Of a DNA stretch of 64,000 nt, positions 21,216 to 33,215 are shown one piece after another. The notes under the pieces are model-generated. The model worked only from the letters and a program-made list of their open reading frames with translations. It was not told the origin of the DNA and ran no database searches. The DNA is from Siphonodentalium dalli. Lineage: Eukaryota > Mollusca > Scaphopoda > Gadilida > Siphonodentaliidae. The translations under genes were made by a program, and so were the position numbers. The DNA lies in the NCBI GenBank assembly GCA_032622095.1, contig CP136064.1, positions 6,507,512 through 6,571,511 on the forward strand. Direction: 5' to 3'. How positions within the stretch are numbered: the first letter of the stretch is position 1; each line of letters opens with the position of its first letter.

Positions 21216-22300
21216 GTTTATAGGAAATTATTTTTTGCAGTGTATGGGGGGGGGGGGCATGATTCTGCAAATGTCAGACACACTATTTGCAGACTTGCAT
21301 CTAAGTATCGAGGAAAAACGTCTTTGATTGGACACAACTATTGTGAAAAGAAACACACAGCTTCATAAAATTAAATTTTTCAACATTTATTCAAACTTCT
21401 CCAGAACGCCATTGCGTTCTGCCGTAACATTGTCTCACCATATCATCATATGTACGTATTCACCCCTTGCAACAAGAACATTGAAATAACCAGTACAGAA
21501 TATCTACATCTGGCACCTGTTACTCTTCAATATTATCCAATTTGAAACTGTAAATTATCACATGGATGCGTCAGCCCACTGACAGTTAAAATTAATCGAG
21601 TAATTTCAGTCACACAAAACAGTTTGACCAGTCACCACACATCCATTTGTATTAACCTGCCCCAGAATTAACAGCTTTGCACATTTGCCATAATTAAGTC
21701 AGTAGGAGAAAGGTACGGAGAAACTTTTCAACGATTATTGCTGAATATTCTTGATTGTTCAGCATCGTGTTACTATACCATAAAAAGTGAACATTCCAGA
21801 CTTTATCACACGCATATATCGCAGTACACTATTTATATAGATAAAGTTGATGAATAACATATTGGTATTTTCATGATGAAGTACACGTACACATATGTAC
21901 AATGTATGTAGTAGCTGCACAATCCCATACAATGCGCCTATTCGTACAACACATACTCTGGCACTAGATTCCCTGGTGCACGTTAGCACACACTGGAAAG
22001 AATAGTACATTGTATTAAATAATAGTCTAATATGAAGTATCTATTATACATTATAGAACAATTAATATAACAAGTTGCCGATAAGATTTACATGGTCATG
22101 TAATACAAGGTTCATTCTGTTTGACTCGCATGGGACCATCATATCTCAAATTTGTAATGATCATATCATATTCCATCTGTTCAGAACCTGGAAACCGATT
22201 GATATTCTGATGAGCTTTACAACAGTGAACAAACAACACGGGGAATATAAGGGTTTGTTAATTCTTGTTCCTTAATAATCTATTTCTAAGTATGGGTTTA
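21216..22300. other. Non-coding stretch with a G run
   Basis: A run of about 13 G residues is near 21245. No exon supported. Confidence 0.4.
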
Positions 22301-22309
22301 TTCCAACTT

Positions 22310-22460
22310 CCAGCTCGAGATTGCATGATTTTTGTGACTTGTGGCCCAATATCGCCATAAAAATTGAATTAATTACCTGGGAGAAATTCCATGATTGAAA
22401 GCAACGCAAAGCAAAATCGGCTCACCAAAGTCACCTAAATCATGCAATATTGAGATGGGA
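22310..22460. repeat. Small foldback with GCATGAT arms
   Basis: GATTGCATGATTTTTGTGAC at about 22319 is inverted as AAGTCACCTAAATCATGCAA at about 22425. One arm is shared with 9832-9950. Confidence 0.65.
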
Positions 22461-22863
22461 CGTTCACCTACTGTGAAATATATCTTCTGCAGAATCTCAA
22501 TCATGTACAAATAATTTAATATCATCTCCGGTGTTGTCGCTTGACGAATGGGAATATAAATGACACTAAATTTTCAAGTGTTTAAACCTTTCTTCCAACC
22601 ACCTTGCAGGGATGGTGCCAGATTTCCCAGGCACAAAGACAGTCAGAAGGACTACGATCCCCGACATGGGGTGGGCTACATTGCAGATTACATTGATGGG
22701 GAGGGGGCTAACCCTAGTTGATTGATCGATTGTTTATTCGAGCATTGTCAAACGATTGGAACGAACATACATAGTATCCACCCATCAACAAAATAAACAA
22801 TGCAAAAAAGAAATCACTTGCATATCTAAGAGTCTATTAAAAGAATGCACTGGCATAACATGT

Positions 22864-23145
22864 TTAACCCTTTCATGACGGGTGTTGCGCTGGAGCAGCA
22901 TTAAATATCATGTGCCAGTGCATTCTCTTATATATGTGAGTATTGGTACCTCGCATATCTAAGAGAATGCATTGGCTTAAATATTATTAGACTAATGTCT
23001 TATATATTCGAGGTGCCCATGTGTGACTGGCATATACCTGTATAAGAAAATGCATTGGCACAGGGTTTGCGCATAATTTCGGGAAGCTCCAGTCATGAAA
23101 AGGTTAATGCACCACCATAGCAGCTCCCGTCATGAAAAGGGTTAA
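22864..23145. mobile_element. piggyBac-type MITE with TTAA duplication
   Basis: TTAA at 22864-22867 and 23142-23145 flank ends CCCTTTCATGACGGG and CCCGTCATGAAAAGGG. CCC ends and TTAA duplications are the piggyBac signature. The interior has two inverted ATGCATTCTCTTATATA-type words. A second, slightly diverged right end (CCAGTCATGAAAAGGTTAA) lies at about 23087-23105, so the right side is duplicated or a nested copy is present. Confidence 0.82.
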
Positions 23146-24785
23146 GAATATTTCAACATAAGAAAATAACTAATTAAAAAATTCAAATTTAAGCCAAGTA
23201 TACCTGCCGACCCCATATTTTTCTGATATGTATAAGTAACCCGAACAAGACTTGGTGTGAACAAGAAGGTCTTTCAGTCATATCCTTGTCGTTAGACGTT
23301 TTATGTGATTACCTGCTAGACATATTATGTACATGTTCGGGTTCGTGAAACTGATATTAAGTTAGTATTCAGGCTCTATGACAACTAGAGGAATGTAACA
23401 TTATACTAAAATAGCCAAACATTTTAATCAAATTGATCGTACCACTCCATTGAAAACATCGTCAGAACTACGCTCAATTGTAAATATTTACAACTCGATT
23501 CGGGACGCATCTATTTGCGATAAACTAACGAAAATGATTTCGCCACGGAGAGTCACTGCATTTGATTCATATACAAGAATGACAGTGTGTATTATCAATT
23601 TAGATATACTATGTGTAAACATTTGAACAAGATTATTCTACATTTCTCTATTTGATCACCATACCGGAGTGTTTCACATTACTTTAAGCGAAGTCAAGCT
23701 CGGTTAGTCAGCCTGGTGATTCCGGGTGTTGCCAACGTTCGGTGCACGACTCTCGCACTTCTCTCAATCTCACTCGTTCTGTTGCGTATCAATACTAGAA
23801 TAACGTTTGTTCAGTGAATTTGCTTAGAAACCCCTTATCATTTAAAATCAGTCACTTGAAAGTCACAACTTGATTGAGGTCGATCTTAAACCGGTCTTTA
23901 AATATTAGACCGATCGATCTAAATTAAAACTAAAATAGACCACCGGTCTTTCATCGTCTGCATGTATCTGGTTCATTCTGGAATTAATTCATTGTATGCA
24001 TACCTTCTGAATATTAAGAAATTGTAAGTTGTGAGAGAATTTTCAGAGAGAATCATGTTTTATTTCCCGTCAATAAATTTTTCCTGCACGAGAGACAAGA
24101 GTTCTCTCCCCGCTCACATCTTAAATATGTTTTCGTACATTAAAAACTTCGAACTAATTACTGCTATACAGTACTCGCAAAATAGTTGAAACATTCAAAT
24201 GTAAAGGTCTCAGAGTTCAATATGTGGTTATCCAAATTGAAAACCAAGATTAATCCATCATATTAAAAAATTAAATGCGTTTGCAAATTGTCGATGTGAA
24301 CTAGCGGACAGCTAGGGCATCAATCATGACCTCTAATTATGTAGGTAGGAATGATATCAACAGCGACTATTTTGGGTACGTATATCTCTTTCTAAACATA
24401 TCCATCTGAACCTATTCTTTTATGTTGATGCGTTCTCACAAGGCAGCAATTATTACCTTTAAAGGATTCGTCCAGATCCGAAAATCCCCATTCAGAGTCG
24501 TTCAGTTTGCCTTTACAAAATCGTCAATATTGAAGCTTTCCGACAGACGACGCACGCATCACCACGTAATACCGCGCGCGACTCACCAATCGGGCGGCCG
24601 ATTTGGGTCTAACAATTAATGTCGATTGCTTGTTACGAACAACTACACACATGTATCTTCTCACGCCAAAAGCTGGTGCCATTTCGTTCGACAAAAAATA
24701 TGGTTTATTGCAAAAAATATCACGTTTAACAATTCAATTGGTTAAAATTCAAATAATTTGTTTTCCCACTGATAATTATAGAACT
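23146..24785. other. Non-coding stretch, nothing recognised
   Basis: No supported exon, RNA gene or transposon end over 1.6 kb. Confidence 0.4.
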
Positions 24786-24789
24786 CGGG

Positions 24790-25275
24790 GCCCGTATACC
24801 GCGGTACTAGTACCGGGGTGTACCAGTACCGTGGTGTATCGACGCATGTAAAAACCATTGTAGATGAGACCCACAACATGGTAAATAGCATTGTGGTTGA
24901 AGGTAAAAGTAAAATGTAATTGTGGTACCTTGATTGAAAAACTTTAGTGCTGTGCTACCACCGTCGTTATACTTGGTGCCACCATGGTTTTACCTTGATA
25001 GAAAAACTTTACTGTGCTACCACCGTGGTGATACCTTGGTGTCACCTTGGTATAAAAACTTTACTATGCTACCACCATGGTGATACATTCACGGTCAGGT
25101 GTGGTGACACCATGGTTTTACCTTGGTACAAAACTTTACTGTGCTACCACCTTGATACCACCTTGGTACAACCGTGGTGTTTTCACCGTGGTACAAATTT
25201 ACTGTGCTACCACCATGGTGAACCAAGATGTCACCATGGCTAACCAAGGTGGTACATTGGTGAACCAAGGTGACA
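24790..25275. repeat. CTACCACC(A/G)TGGTGATACC minisatellite
   Basis: Irregular units of about 50-75 bp, each with ACTTTACTGTGCTACCACC followed by self-complementary ACCTTGGT/ACCATGGT words. Right end abuts a pearl-type terminal palindrome at about 25289-25338. Confidence 0.8.
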
Positions 25276-25288
25276 CCAAGGGGGAGTT

Positions 25289-25400
25289 TTATATGGGTTA
25301 TGCCCCAGACCCACGTAGAACGTTAGGGGCATATATATCCGAGGGCTCCGTCCGTCCATCCGTTCTCAATTGTGTTGTTTGTGAGCTAAATATTGCATTC
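25289..25400 (-). mobile_element. Truncated pearl-like end
   Basis: TATGCCCC and GGGGCATA pair across about 30 bp, followed by CCGTCCGTCCATCCG, the GGAC run in minus sense. Core units are missing. Confidence 0.5.
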
Positions 25401-25758
25401 AGTCCATATGAATATAATGAACTATTTTATGAGCCTATCTCCATGCACTAGTCGGATTCCTTATGTATGCACGTTTTCCGAATGTAAAAACAGAACAACC
25501 AGCGTGTCCATTTTCAGAATCTACCTCTTTCCAGATTTATATTTGAACGAAACAGGTTTTTTTGAGGCTTTTATTTGTGTACCTTCTATAATTTCTATTC
25601 ACATTGTGATCAGTTGTTGGCTTATTACAACAAAGCGAAGAATTGTGGGGGTATGCTGAAATCAGCTTGTATGGCTGTCAATCGGAACGGACCAACGACA
25701 TGGCAGCTGTGGGAGTTCCAGTTTGTGATATCTTCCACTTGTAGTTGCAATGTATACT

Positions 25759-26218
25759 CACAGTGTATAAACGTACAAACATTAAATCGGAAGTTGTTTT
25801 CGAAAAGACGAAAAATGCTATTTTTAGAACGTAAATGTGACAGAAATATCACAACAACACCACAAAATCCAGGTTTCAGGCGGACACACGGTCGCACCAC
25901 ATCTATAAACGTAATTATAAACTGTACATATACATTTTCCGATCGTAAGCGGGCTCCATTTGAGCGAAAGACTCTGTTTAATAGATGAAAGCGGCCTTTG
26001 ATCACTTCAGAAAAAAAATTTCTCGCAAAAATTCCCTCTTCAAATGTCATTTTAACATATAGCCAGCATCTGTCAGAAACCCCACTATATTTCAACGGAA
26101 AGGCCGTTATGTGTGCAAGATATATGGACATGCCATTGGCTCGAGTGTATTCACAATTTAAAAGTAGAGAGTATTTATTTGGACAACCCACTCGTCAGTC
26201 TATGTACGCCTAGTTGTG
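25759..26218 (+). repeat. Left terminal inverted repeat of the Transib-like element
   Basis: Starts CACAGTGTATAAACGTACA and ends near CGCCTAGTTGT. A 188-codon minus-strand open frame covering 25625-26191 is a by-product: it runs across the element edge, and its matching frame in the other repeat is interrupted. Confidence 0.8.
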
Positions 26219-26849
26219 TACGACGACAATACTAGTTGCGATGCTCTACAGGAATCGTACAGTAATGATATGTTCCTTTCGACCCACTTAAACATTACTA
26301 TGTCTTCGAAATATTATAGACTCTGCCTGAATCAAACAAGGTATTCCGATACTATTTAGCTACTTTTATTCGACTCCGCATGTAACAAAACTGTATTTGG
26401 GGGTTGAGGAAATATGTTGTATTCTGTGATGAAATTGTGTATAGGTCAAGGGTGGGGTCTGCAATTGTTTTCCGAACACTAGGCGGGTGGTGGTTGGTTC
26501 TGCAGCCATGCTTACACATTTTTCCTGGCCCTGTAATTTTGTTCCTAGATTCATTTTTCTTCAAAATAATGGGACAGAAGGTTTTAAGAATGCTTCTATT
26601 ATGTAATATGTATACATATGCACTTAACCCTTGGTATGGGGGTTTGAGTTCACCAGCAGTTAATAATGAGGAATGACACCAAGGGGTAATAAAAATGTCA
26701 GCTTGCTAAATGCTCAAGGATCTATCAATGCACATTGGCATGGAAAGGCTCATATGTAAATAGTTATATTAAAAATAATTTATTCAACCTGGTGTAAATG
26801 AAAGCATAACACAATAGTAGATTCTTCAAATAAATGTAAACTCTTCACG

Positions 26850-27251
26850 TAAAGGTACTCAAGCCGATTCGATGGTCCCCATATCATCAGATTCCAACAA
26901 CAACATTTTTTTTTAAATGCCGCTTCAGTTATAAGAATCGAGTAATTGCCCGAAACTAATGTTAATCACTGTCAACTATAGTATAAAATTGCCCCAAAAC
27001 ATGTTATTGTCAAATATCTGACACAAAAAAGTCACTATCTTCATCCGCAATTTATTCAGAGAAGTCTTCTCGTCGACTATTTACTGGGCCACTTAAAATT
27101 AAAATAATAGAATTCAAACATCGAGATCTGATCACCCTGAGCTTTGATGGGTCGGTTCCGCGACTCGAATCAAATATATTTTACCGCCGATGCCAAGGAA
27201 ATAGTTATTTGCGCAGATTTGCGAGCGACATTTCGGATTGAGTACTTTTAA
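26850..27251. mobile_element. TTAA foldback element, copy C, nested
   Basis: Ends AAAGGTACTCAAGCCGATTC and, reversed, AAAGTACTCAATCCGAAATG; right TTAA at 27248-27251, left side mutated (CGTA). Same family as 14289 and 17434. Lies inside the Transib-like element. Confidence 0.7.
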
Positions 27252-27329
27252 CTCTTCAAATAAAAATAGACTATTAAAACACTGTAATAAAATAAAACAA
27301 ATGTGTTAAAACAAACTTTGACCGATTTC

Positions 27330-27800
27330 AACGTTATTCGGTATATGGGTCGAGGATCACCTATAGATGGGAGCTGTCAAATTGGAATGATTTTTTTATG
27401 AAAAATGTGGCCACTGGCAGCCATCTTGGATTTTACTCTTTGCATCACTAAATCCTTTAACACAAAATGCAGAGCTTATCCCTCATCACCAATATGTATA
27501 TGGGTCTTCGTTGTGACCTCTCGATGGGTGCCTTAATTTTTTTCCCAAATTCTGTAAAATAAATGGCTGCCATTATGGCCATCTTGGATTTTACTCTTTG
27601 TATGACCAAATACTTTAGAACACCTTACAGCTTACATTTCTCATCCAATCGTCACCCAACTCCATGTGGATCTTCGACGTGACCTCTAGATGGGAGCCTC
27701 CATTGTTTAGCAAATTGTTATTTAAACAAACATGGGCACCTGAAGTCATCTTGGATTTAAAATGTCAATCCATCAGCATACCGTACAGCCCACATTTATT
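27330..27800. repeat. Tandem repeat, about 160 bp period, GCCATCTTGGATTT units
   Basis: GCCATCTTGGATTTTACTCT recurs at 27420 and 27578 (158 bp), and GTCATCTTGGATTT at 27745 (167 bp). Between units, GTGACCTCTCGATGGG-like words repeat. Confidence 0.75.
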
Positions 27801-28138
27801 GGAGAAGTGTTTTGAAAGTTTACAGTGCTGTTGGTATATAAAAGTAGGAATGCTTCTATAATCATGACACGAAACATTGATAAGAAAAGATAGACCAGGA
27901 AAACTGAGTAAAATAGTCATTTGAAGCAGTTTGGATGGGGTGGGTCCCTATCCCAGATTCGGAAAACGGATGTGGAGCGTAACAGTGCCTTTCTCTTGTG
28001 ATTGAAGGTTAATAATGGCCATCGGGAGGCCGAGTATCTCTAATATGGAAACCTAGTTCATGGGTTTCTCTTTGCACATAAATCCCATCATCACAACTTG
28101 GCGTACATATTTTTGGCAACTAGTGATCATCAACTTAA

Positions 28139-28596
28139 ACAACTAGGCGTACATAGACGGAGAGCGGGGTGTCCAAATCAATACTCTCTACGTTCAAATT
28201 GTGAATACACTCGAGCCAAGGGCATGTCCATATATGTTACACACATAACGGCCTTTCCGTTGCAATATTGTCGGATTTCCGACAGGTGCTGGATATGTGT
28301 TAAAATGACATTTGAAGAGGGAATTTTTGCGAGAAAATTATTTTCTGAAGTGATCAAAGGCCGTTTTTATCTATTAAACAGAGTCCTTCGTTCAAATGGC
28401 CCCGCTTACGATCGGAAAATGTGTATGTACAATTTATAATTACGTTATTAGATGTGGTGCGACCGTATGTCCGCCTGAAACCTGGATTTTGTGGTGTTGT
28501 TGTGATATTTCTGTCACATTTACGTTCTAATAATAGCATTTTTCGTCTTTTCGAAAACAACTTCCGATTTAATGTTTGTACGGTTTATACACTGTG
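28139..28596 (-). repeat. Right terminal inverted repeat of the Transib-like element
   Basis: Inverted copy of the left repeat. Its end reads, reversed, CACAGTGTATAAACCGTACA, one base longer than the left end before ACAAACATT. Confidence 0.8.
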
Positions 28597-28639
28597 ATAC
28601 TGGTACATGACATAGGCATTAACATAATTATTTTGAGTT

Positions 28640-29500
28640 AATCCCCAAATATACATGTGAACAGGACAGTTGGGAAAGAGACACACCAACATTTTTGATA
28701 GCAGTAGCAATTGATCAGATAGCAATATCTACTATATATAGTATTCAGATGCTAGTAATTCAACAATCATATTAATCGCACCACCTCAAAATGGCTAACA
28801 TAGAATACAGAATATGATCGCCCGCCCTACCCCCCGATTTGGTACACAACATTCAGGGGCCATTCTCGGGTGGTATGCTGTATACATATCCCGATATTAT
28901 CTGGTACTCGGAATTCATATAGTAATATAACTGGCATGCAGGATTCAGCAAGAAGGCTGTTATGCAGCTTTCATAGCACTAGATTACACAAATTAGAGCT
29001 ATTTTCCAGCCCAATAAGACACAACTGACATATTTCGATCTACTTCAGTCTAATACCTCCTGATTTGGTGATGTTATGGATACTCTTTCAGCAAATGTGA
29101 GAAAACTATGATATTTTTTAGTATAAAATTACTAAGTGTGTCATTCATATTTTCTTAATTGGTACATGTACACATAAATCATCCACATATGTCAACTGGT
29201 ATTCGGTATTCATGGGCGCCAGAGGTTGACACCCTCATTAAGATTGACCTGGATGGTCTTACAAGTAAGAAAATGTTGAATAAACACTTAAAATGATTTT
29301 ACATTAATATCATGGTTTTCTGGAGTAGTATCCATAACTTGGATATATCCATATATAATAGACTGAATTACATCAAATCATGTCAGATATAAAATAAATA
29401 ATAAAAACAAATTTAATTTTGTGCTGCGATTTGGCCTTTTAGCTTAATCTTCATCATTGGTTAAACACCATACATGAATCCAAATTAACAGTTCCGCCTG
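28640..29500. repeat. Dispersed repeat, copy 1 (pearl-free)
   Basis: GGGAAAGAGACACACCA, AGCAATTGATCAGATAGCAA, CAGCAAATGTGAGAAAACT and other blocks match, in the same order and orientation, 56030-56794 plus 57543-57640. This copy lacks the pearl-like insertion (empty site GACTGAATTACATC at about 29361). Confidence 0.75.
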
Positions 29501-30149
29501 AAGATGGCATAAATCCCGCATACTAAAAAGGGGTGACACCATCATGGAGACTACAGACGACTACTTTGTGGAACACTGCCAAAAATAAAACTGCCAGTCA
29601 GAGAAAATTGCATTCATGGTTGATCTACAGTATTCAGTGGTTAGTTTTGAAGACAGCTAGACATTTACTGGCTCACATGATCAGCATAAGACATATACCA
29701 TCTACTGACAATCTGGTAATAAAGGGGTTCTGTAAGCTAGGAATGTGGGTGCAGTTTAAACTCAATAATTTCTTAATAAAATATATGTGTATGCGATAAT
29801 AGGGTGGTATCTATATGTACATTTTCCGGGATGCATTAGTAAGAGAATCATTAGCCAGAGTGTTAGCCAGAGTATCCGACGGTTTAGTTATTTTAGGGTC
29901 TACCGTCTCCCAAGTTGTAATATTCATGCCAAGTTTATCGCGACAGTTACTTAACATAGTAGACACCCATTTATACCCCAAATAACTTCCCCGAACCATC
30001 TATCAGTACATCAACGGTACATACACAGGCCCCTGTAGACCGTGAGCTACCATATGGCCACCCTCACCTGTGGCTATTTTTGCCGACTATGTTTGTTTCC
30101 GATAAAGGGATGTATTTCACATATTTTTCTGCTTGTTTGCCACTCGAGC
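29501..30149. repeat. Continuation of the dispersed repeat
   Basis: GTCTCCCAAGTTGTAAT and the following TTCATGCC near 29905 match 58467-58510 and, less well, 57910-57940. No coding content supported. Confidence 0.5.
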
Positions 30150-30650
30150 GTGAGTGCTTTTTTATCCCCCGCCAATTTGAAAATTTGCGGGGGATATAGG
30201 AATGGGTTCCGTCCGTTTGTCCGCCCGTCCGTCTGTACGTCCGTCCGTCCGTCCCGAATTTGTGAGAGTCATAACTTGAACATATTTCAAAGATTTGTGG
30301 TATATGAGTTCACCTGACCATTACCTAGAATGAGTTCGCAAGCCAGGTCTGGCCAGTTATTTTCAGCAGAGTTATTTAACTTTGTTTATTTTTGTTTGTG
30401 CAAATGGACGACGTCACAGGGCTCATTTCCACAAATGTCAATGGATTTATAATATTGTTGGTATATGAGTTCACATGACCAGTATCTAGAACGAGTTCGC
30501 AAAACAAGGTCCGGTCGGATATTTTCAGCAGAGTTATTGGACTTTGTTTATTTTTTGTGTGCAAATGGACGACGTCACATGGCTCATTTCCACAAATTTC
30601 GACATCTTGCACTCAATATTGTGACATTTAAATCAAATTATTGCTTATTG
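30150..30650 (-). mobile_element. Pearl-like element, minus orientation, 161-bp core units
   Basis: Terminal palindrome CCCCCGCCAATTT/AAATTTGCGGGGG at about 30165-30195, then a TCCG run, then core units starting GGTATATGAGTTCACCTGAC at 30299 and GGTATATGAGTTCACATGAC at 30460 (period 161 bp). Same layout as 56795-57542 but different core sequence. A TTGCTTA microsatellite (about 30640-30668) follows. Confidence 0.65.
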
Positions 30651-30669
30651 CTTATTGCTTATTGTTTAT

Positions 30670-31599
30670 TGTATAAATAGATACAATGTTTTAGATATGT
30701 ATATAATTATAGTTGTAAATCCTATATGTACACTATATGCACAGATTTATCTAATATTATGTGAATATAACACCTTCGGGTCTGAATGAAATTTAGCGCG
30801 CTTAGTATCACAATATTTTGCGTTCAATATTGCAGCAATAAGCGGGACAGATTTTTGGTATTGTGCTATAATCACAGGTTCTTTTTCTAACTTAAGCACG
30901 CTCAATATCACAATAAAGGTGCACCTAAAATACCACTTCTTCTGACTGGTAGTGTATTATCACGAAGTGACTGGACAATTTCACGCCTTATTATATGTTA
31001 CCAAAAAGTAAGCCATTAAGATATTTTACTTGTACATGCACATACACCTGAGATTTAACTGTGAAACATGTAGCTTTGTTCTTTTTATGGTTTAAAAGGG
31101 CATGCGATTCATGTTTTAGGATGAGCGATATTAGTATTACTCATAACTGAATAGTGATTGGTTTGCTTATCAGATATTAGTAGTATCGTTTTTTATTTAC
31201 AGCCACATTTATACAGTAGTTAGTGAAAGGCGCACACATCACGCGTGGGCAGCCTTTTCCGGATTAAATTATATGAGGCAATTAACAAGCTTGATTCTCT
31301 GCAAACTGCAAAGTTTCATAAGTATCGTCTATCACTTTATGCATTGATGATTTACATGTCATCTAAACTATGATCATAACTTATGAACTAAGATGTGTTT
31401 GTCAGTTACGAATAATACTAGTTTCAACTATTCAAAAACATATGAATCGTTATGCATACCGGGAAATCATATTGTCACCATGGGAACCTGGCTAATTCTA
31501 TGGTAAATTAGCAAATAAAGAGCAAAACATTGGTGTTGACTCATGAGAAATACCATTGGTCTGACCTTTATTGGTTACCGTCTTGATATTAATTAAAGG
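30670..31599. other. Non-coding stretch, nothing recognised
   Basis: No supported exon, RNA gene or transposon end. Confidence 0.4.
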
Positions 31600-31870
31600 G
31601 TACTGAACCGTAAAAAATACAATGGTCTGACAGTTACTGGTTACGGCCTGCCAGTTACTTTAACGGTTTTATACCGCATAACATGCTACGGCCTGACCAT
31701 TTGTTTAACGGTCAAATGTTGGCAGCGATGTTGCGCGGTCTCAGACCGTTAAAGCGACGTTATTATACCGTGGACACATGCTACGGTCTGACCGTATGTT
31801 TAACGGTCAAAAGTTGGCAGCGATCTTGCGCGGTCTCAGACGTTGAAACGACGGAATTTTGTTTAACAGT
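31600..31870. repeat. Palindromic tandem repeat, about 107 bp units
   Basis: ACATGCTACGG(C/T)CTGACC begins near 31681 and 31788. Each unit contains TTTAACGGTCAAA and GCGGTCTCAGACCG or its variant, i.e. self-complementary words. Confidence 0.8.
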
Positions 31871-31899
31871 GCACACGCTTGCCAATGACCATCCAGCTT

Positions 31900-32286
31900 A
31901 CTACATGTATGCACATACACTTCAATTCTGACCATACAGTCATCCCATGTACAGCTATACACATTACCCATAACCATACAATCACTCCCTATTTATCTAC
32001 GCTTTCCATCATGGTCATGCAGACAATACACATATATATACACATCAACCTGTCACAATATCACCACACACGGTACACATATACATCCCACCACGACCTT
32101 ACACTCACTCCATATATGCATAAACAACACACGGGCGACCATGTAGCTCCACTCGTTATATCCATACACCGCATAAATGTCCATAAGGCCACATCGGCCA
32201 CACACAACCATACACCTTACAGTCACTACATGTATACGATGCACATCATACATGATCATACGACCACTCCTTATATTCCTCTCGCC
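31900..32286. repeat. CCATACAATCACTCC minisatellite, left part
   Basis: Irregular AC-rich units (ACCATACAGTCATCCC, ACCATACAATCACTCC, ACGACCTTACACTCACTCC) that resume at about 33100-33215 after a LINE fragment. Confidence 0.65.
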
Positions 32287-32540
32287 ATGTTCGATATAAT
32301 TCAGCAATATATTGTAGCAACAAAGCGTTTCGATAACTGAATTTAAAACAAAATATATCCTCAAGGAAGGACTTCAAATTGCCTTAGTATATACACCGGT
32401 AAATATATGAACTACGCAGTTTAGTAATCTACTGGCTTCCCACTTATTGACCTACTCCCCCACTCAATCACCAGTTCTCTGTAATTTTGATCTACCGTAT
32501 GTACTGTCTTCCAGAGTAGCTGACCAACACTTGACTAACA

Positions 32541-32664
32541 TATGTATATATATGTGTATATGTATATGTATGAGGGTGTGTATGTGTGTGTATATATATA
32601 TATATATGTGTATGTATGTATGTCTGTGTATATGTATGTATGTGTGTGTGTATGTATATGTATA

Positions 32665-32715
<51 letters not shown>

Positions 32716-32790
32716 GTATATATGTATGTATGTATATGTATGTGTAAGTGTGTATGTATATGTATATGTATATATATATTTATTTATATA
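32541..32790. repeat. TATG/TA microsatellite
   Basis: Long run of TATG, TGTG and TA units inside the LINE 3' UTR. Open frames of Y, I, V and C residues here are artefacts. Confidence 0.95.
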
Positions 32791-33021
32791 TGAAGAAAAT
32801 ACCCCTTTGACAAAACCCTGCTCCAACATTAGTTGAGACGAACCAAAAATCACATAAACCCCACCAAATGTTATAGCTATCAAATCATCCATAACCCATA
32901 TATAGCAATATGCTCTGGAAGGCACTACACCAATCACCATAAAATCACAAAATCTTGCATGTAAATATGTTCAGCTGTCATCTTGTAAACATTTTGTATC
33001 TAAATCGATTGTATTGGGAGA

Positions 33022-33053
33022 GGGGCTTCATAAGTTGAAAAAACTTGTGCCCC
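33022..33053 (+). other. LINE 3'-UTR stem-loop, second copy
   Basis: GGGGC (33022-33026) pairs with GCCCC (33049-33053); AAGTT pairs with AACTT around GAAAA. Matches the hairpin at 531-564, with loop and spacer differences. Confidence 0.65.
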
Positions 33054-33099
33054 GATCCCTTTTGTATTATATGCAAATAAAATACGTTTCAAGTCAACA

Positions 33100-33215
33100 C
33101 ACTCATAACAATATAGTCACTCCTTGTATACATATTAACATCATTCACGACCATACAATAACTCCATGTCTACCTATTCACCTCACCTATGATCATACAG
33201 TAAGTTCCTGGCTGC
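33100..33215. repeat. CCATACAATCACTCC minisatellite, right part
   Basis: Continues the array interrupted at 32287 (ACGACCATACAATAACTCC). Confidence 0.55.

Larger units (their letters stand above)
25754..28601. mobile_element. Transib/RAG-like transposon, non-autonomous, CACAGTG ends and 5-bp duplication
   Basis: The element spans 25759-28596 (2838 bp) and is flanked by identical ATACT at 25754-25758 and 28597-28601. Both ends begin CACAGTGTATAAAC. The inverted repeats are about 460 bp (25759-26218 and 28139-28596), with only scattered differences and a net length change of 2 bp. A 5-bp duplication with CAC-starting ends is characteristic of Transib and RAG-like transposons, and CACAGTG equals the consensus heptamer of V(D)J recombination signals. 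No transposase is visible inside; the interior holds a foldback element (26850-27251) and a tandem repeat (27330-27800). The family assignment rests only on ends and duplication length. Confidence 0.65.
32287..33085 (+). mobile_element. 5'-truncated LINE 3' end
   Basis: Starts with the final codons of ORF2 (FDIIQQYIVATKRFDN, stop TGA 32338-32340), which resemble the end of the LINE at 1-285. Then a 3' UTR expanded by a TATG/TA microsatellite (about 32541-32790), the conserved hairpin (33022-33053) and AATAAA (33076-33081). It interrupts the AC-rich minisatellite. Confidence 0.75.

Noticed and set aside
25625-26191. 188-codon minus-strand open frame, longest outside the LINE
   Set aside because: It runs across the terminal repeat boundary of the Transib-like element, and the matching frame in the other repeat (28139-28596) is broken; no domain seen.
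31879-32340. 153-codon plus-strand frame rich in H and T
   Set aside because: AC-rich minisatellite reading into the last codons of a LINE fragment.
32447-32940. Open frames of 129-158 codons on both strands
   Set aside because: They arise from the TATG/TA microsatellite.
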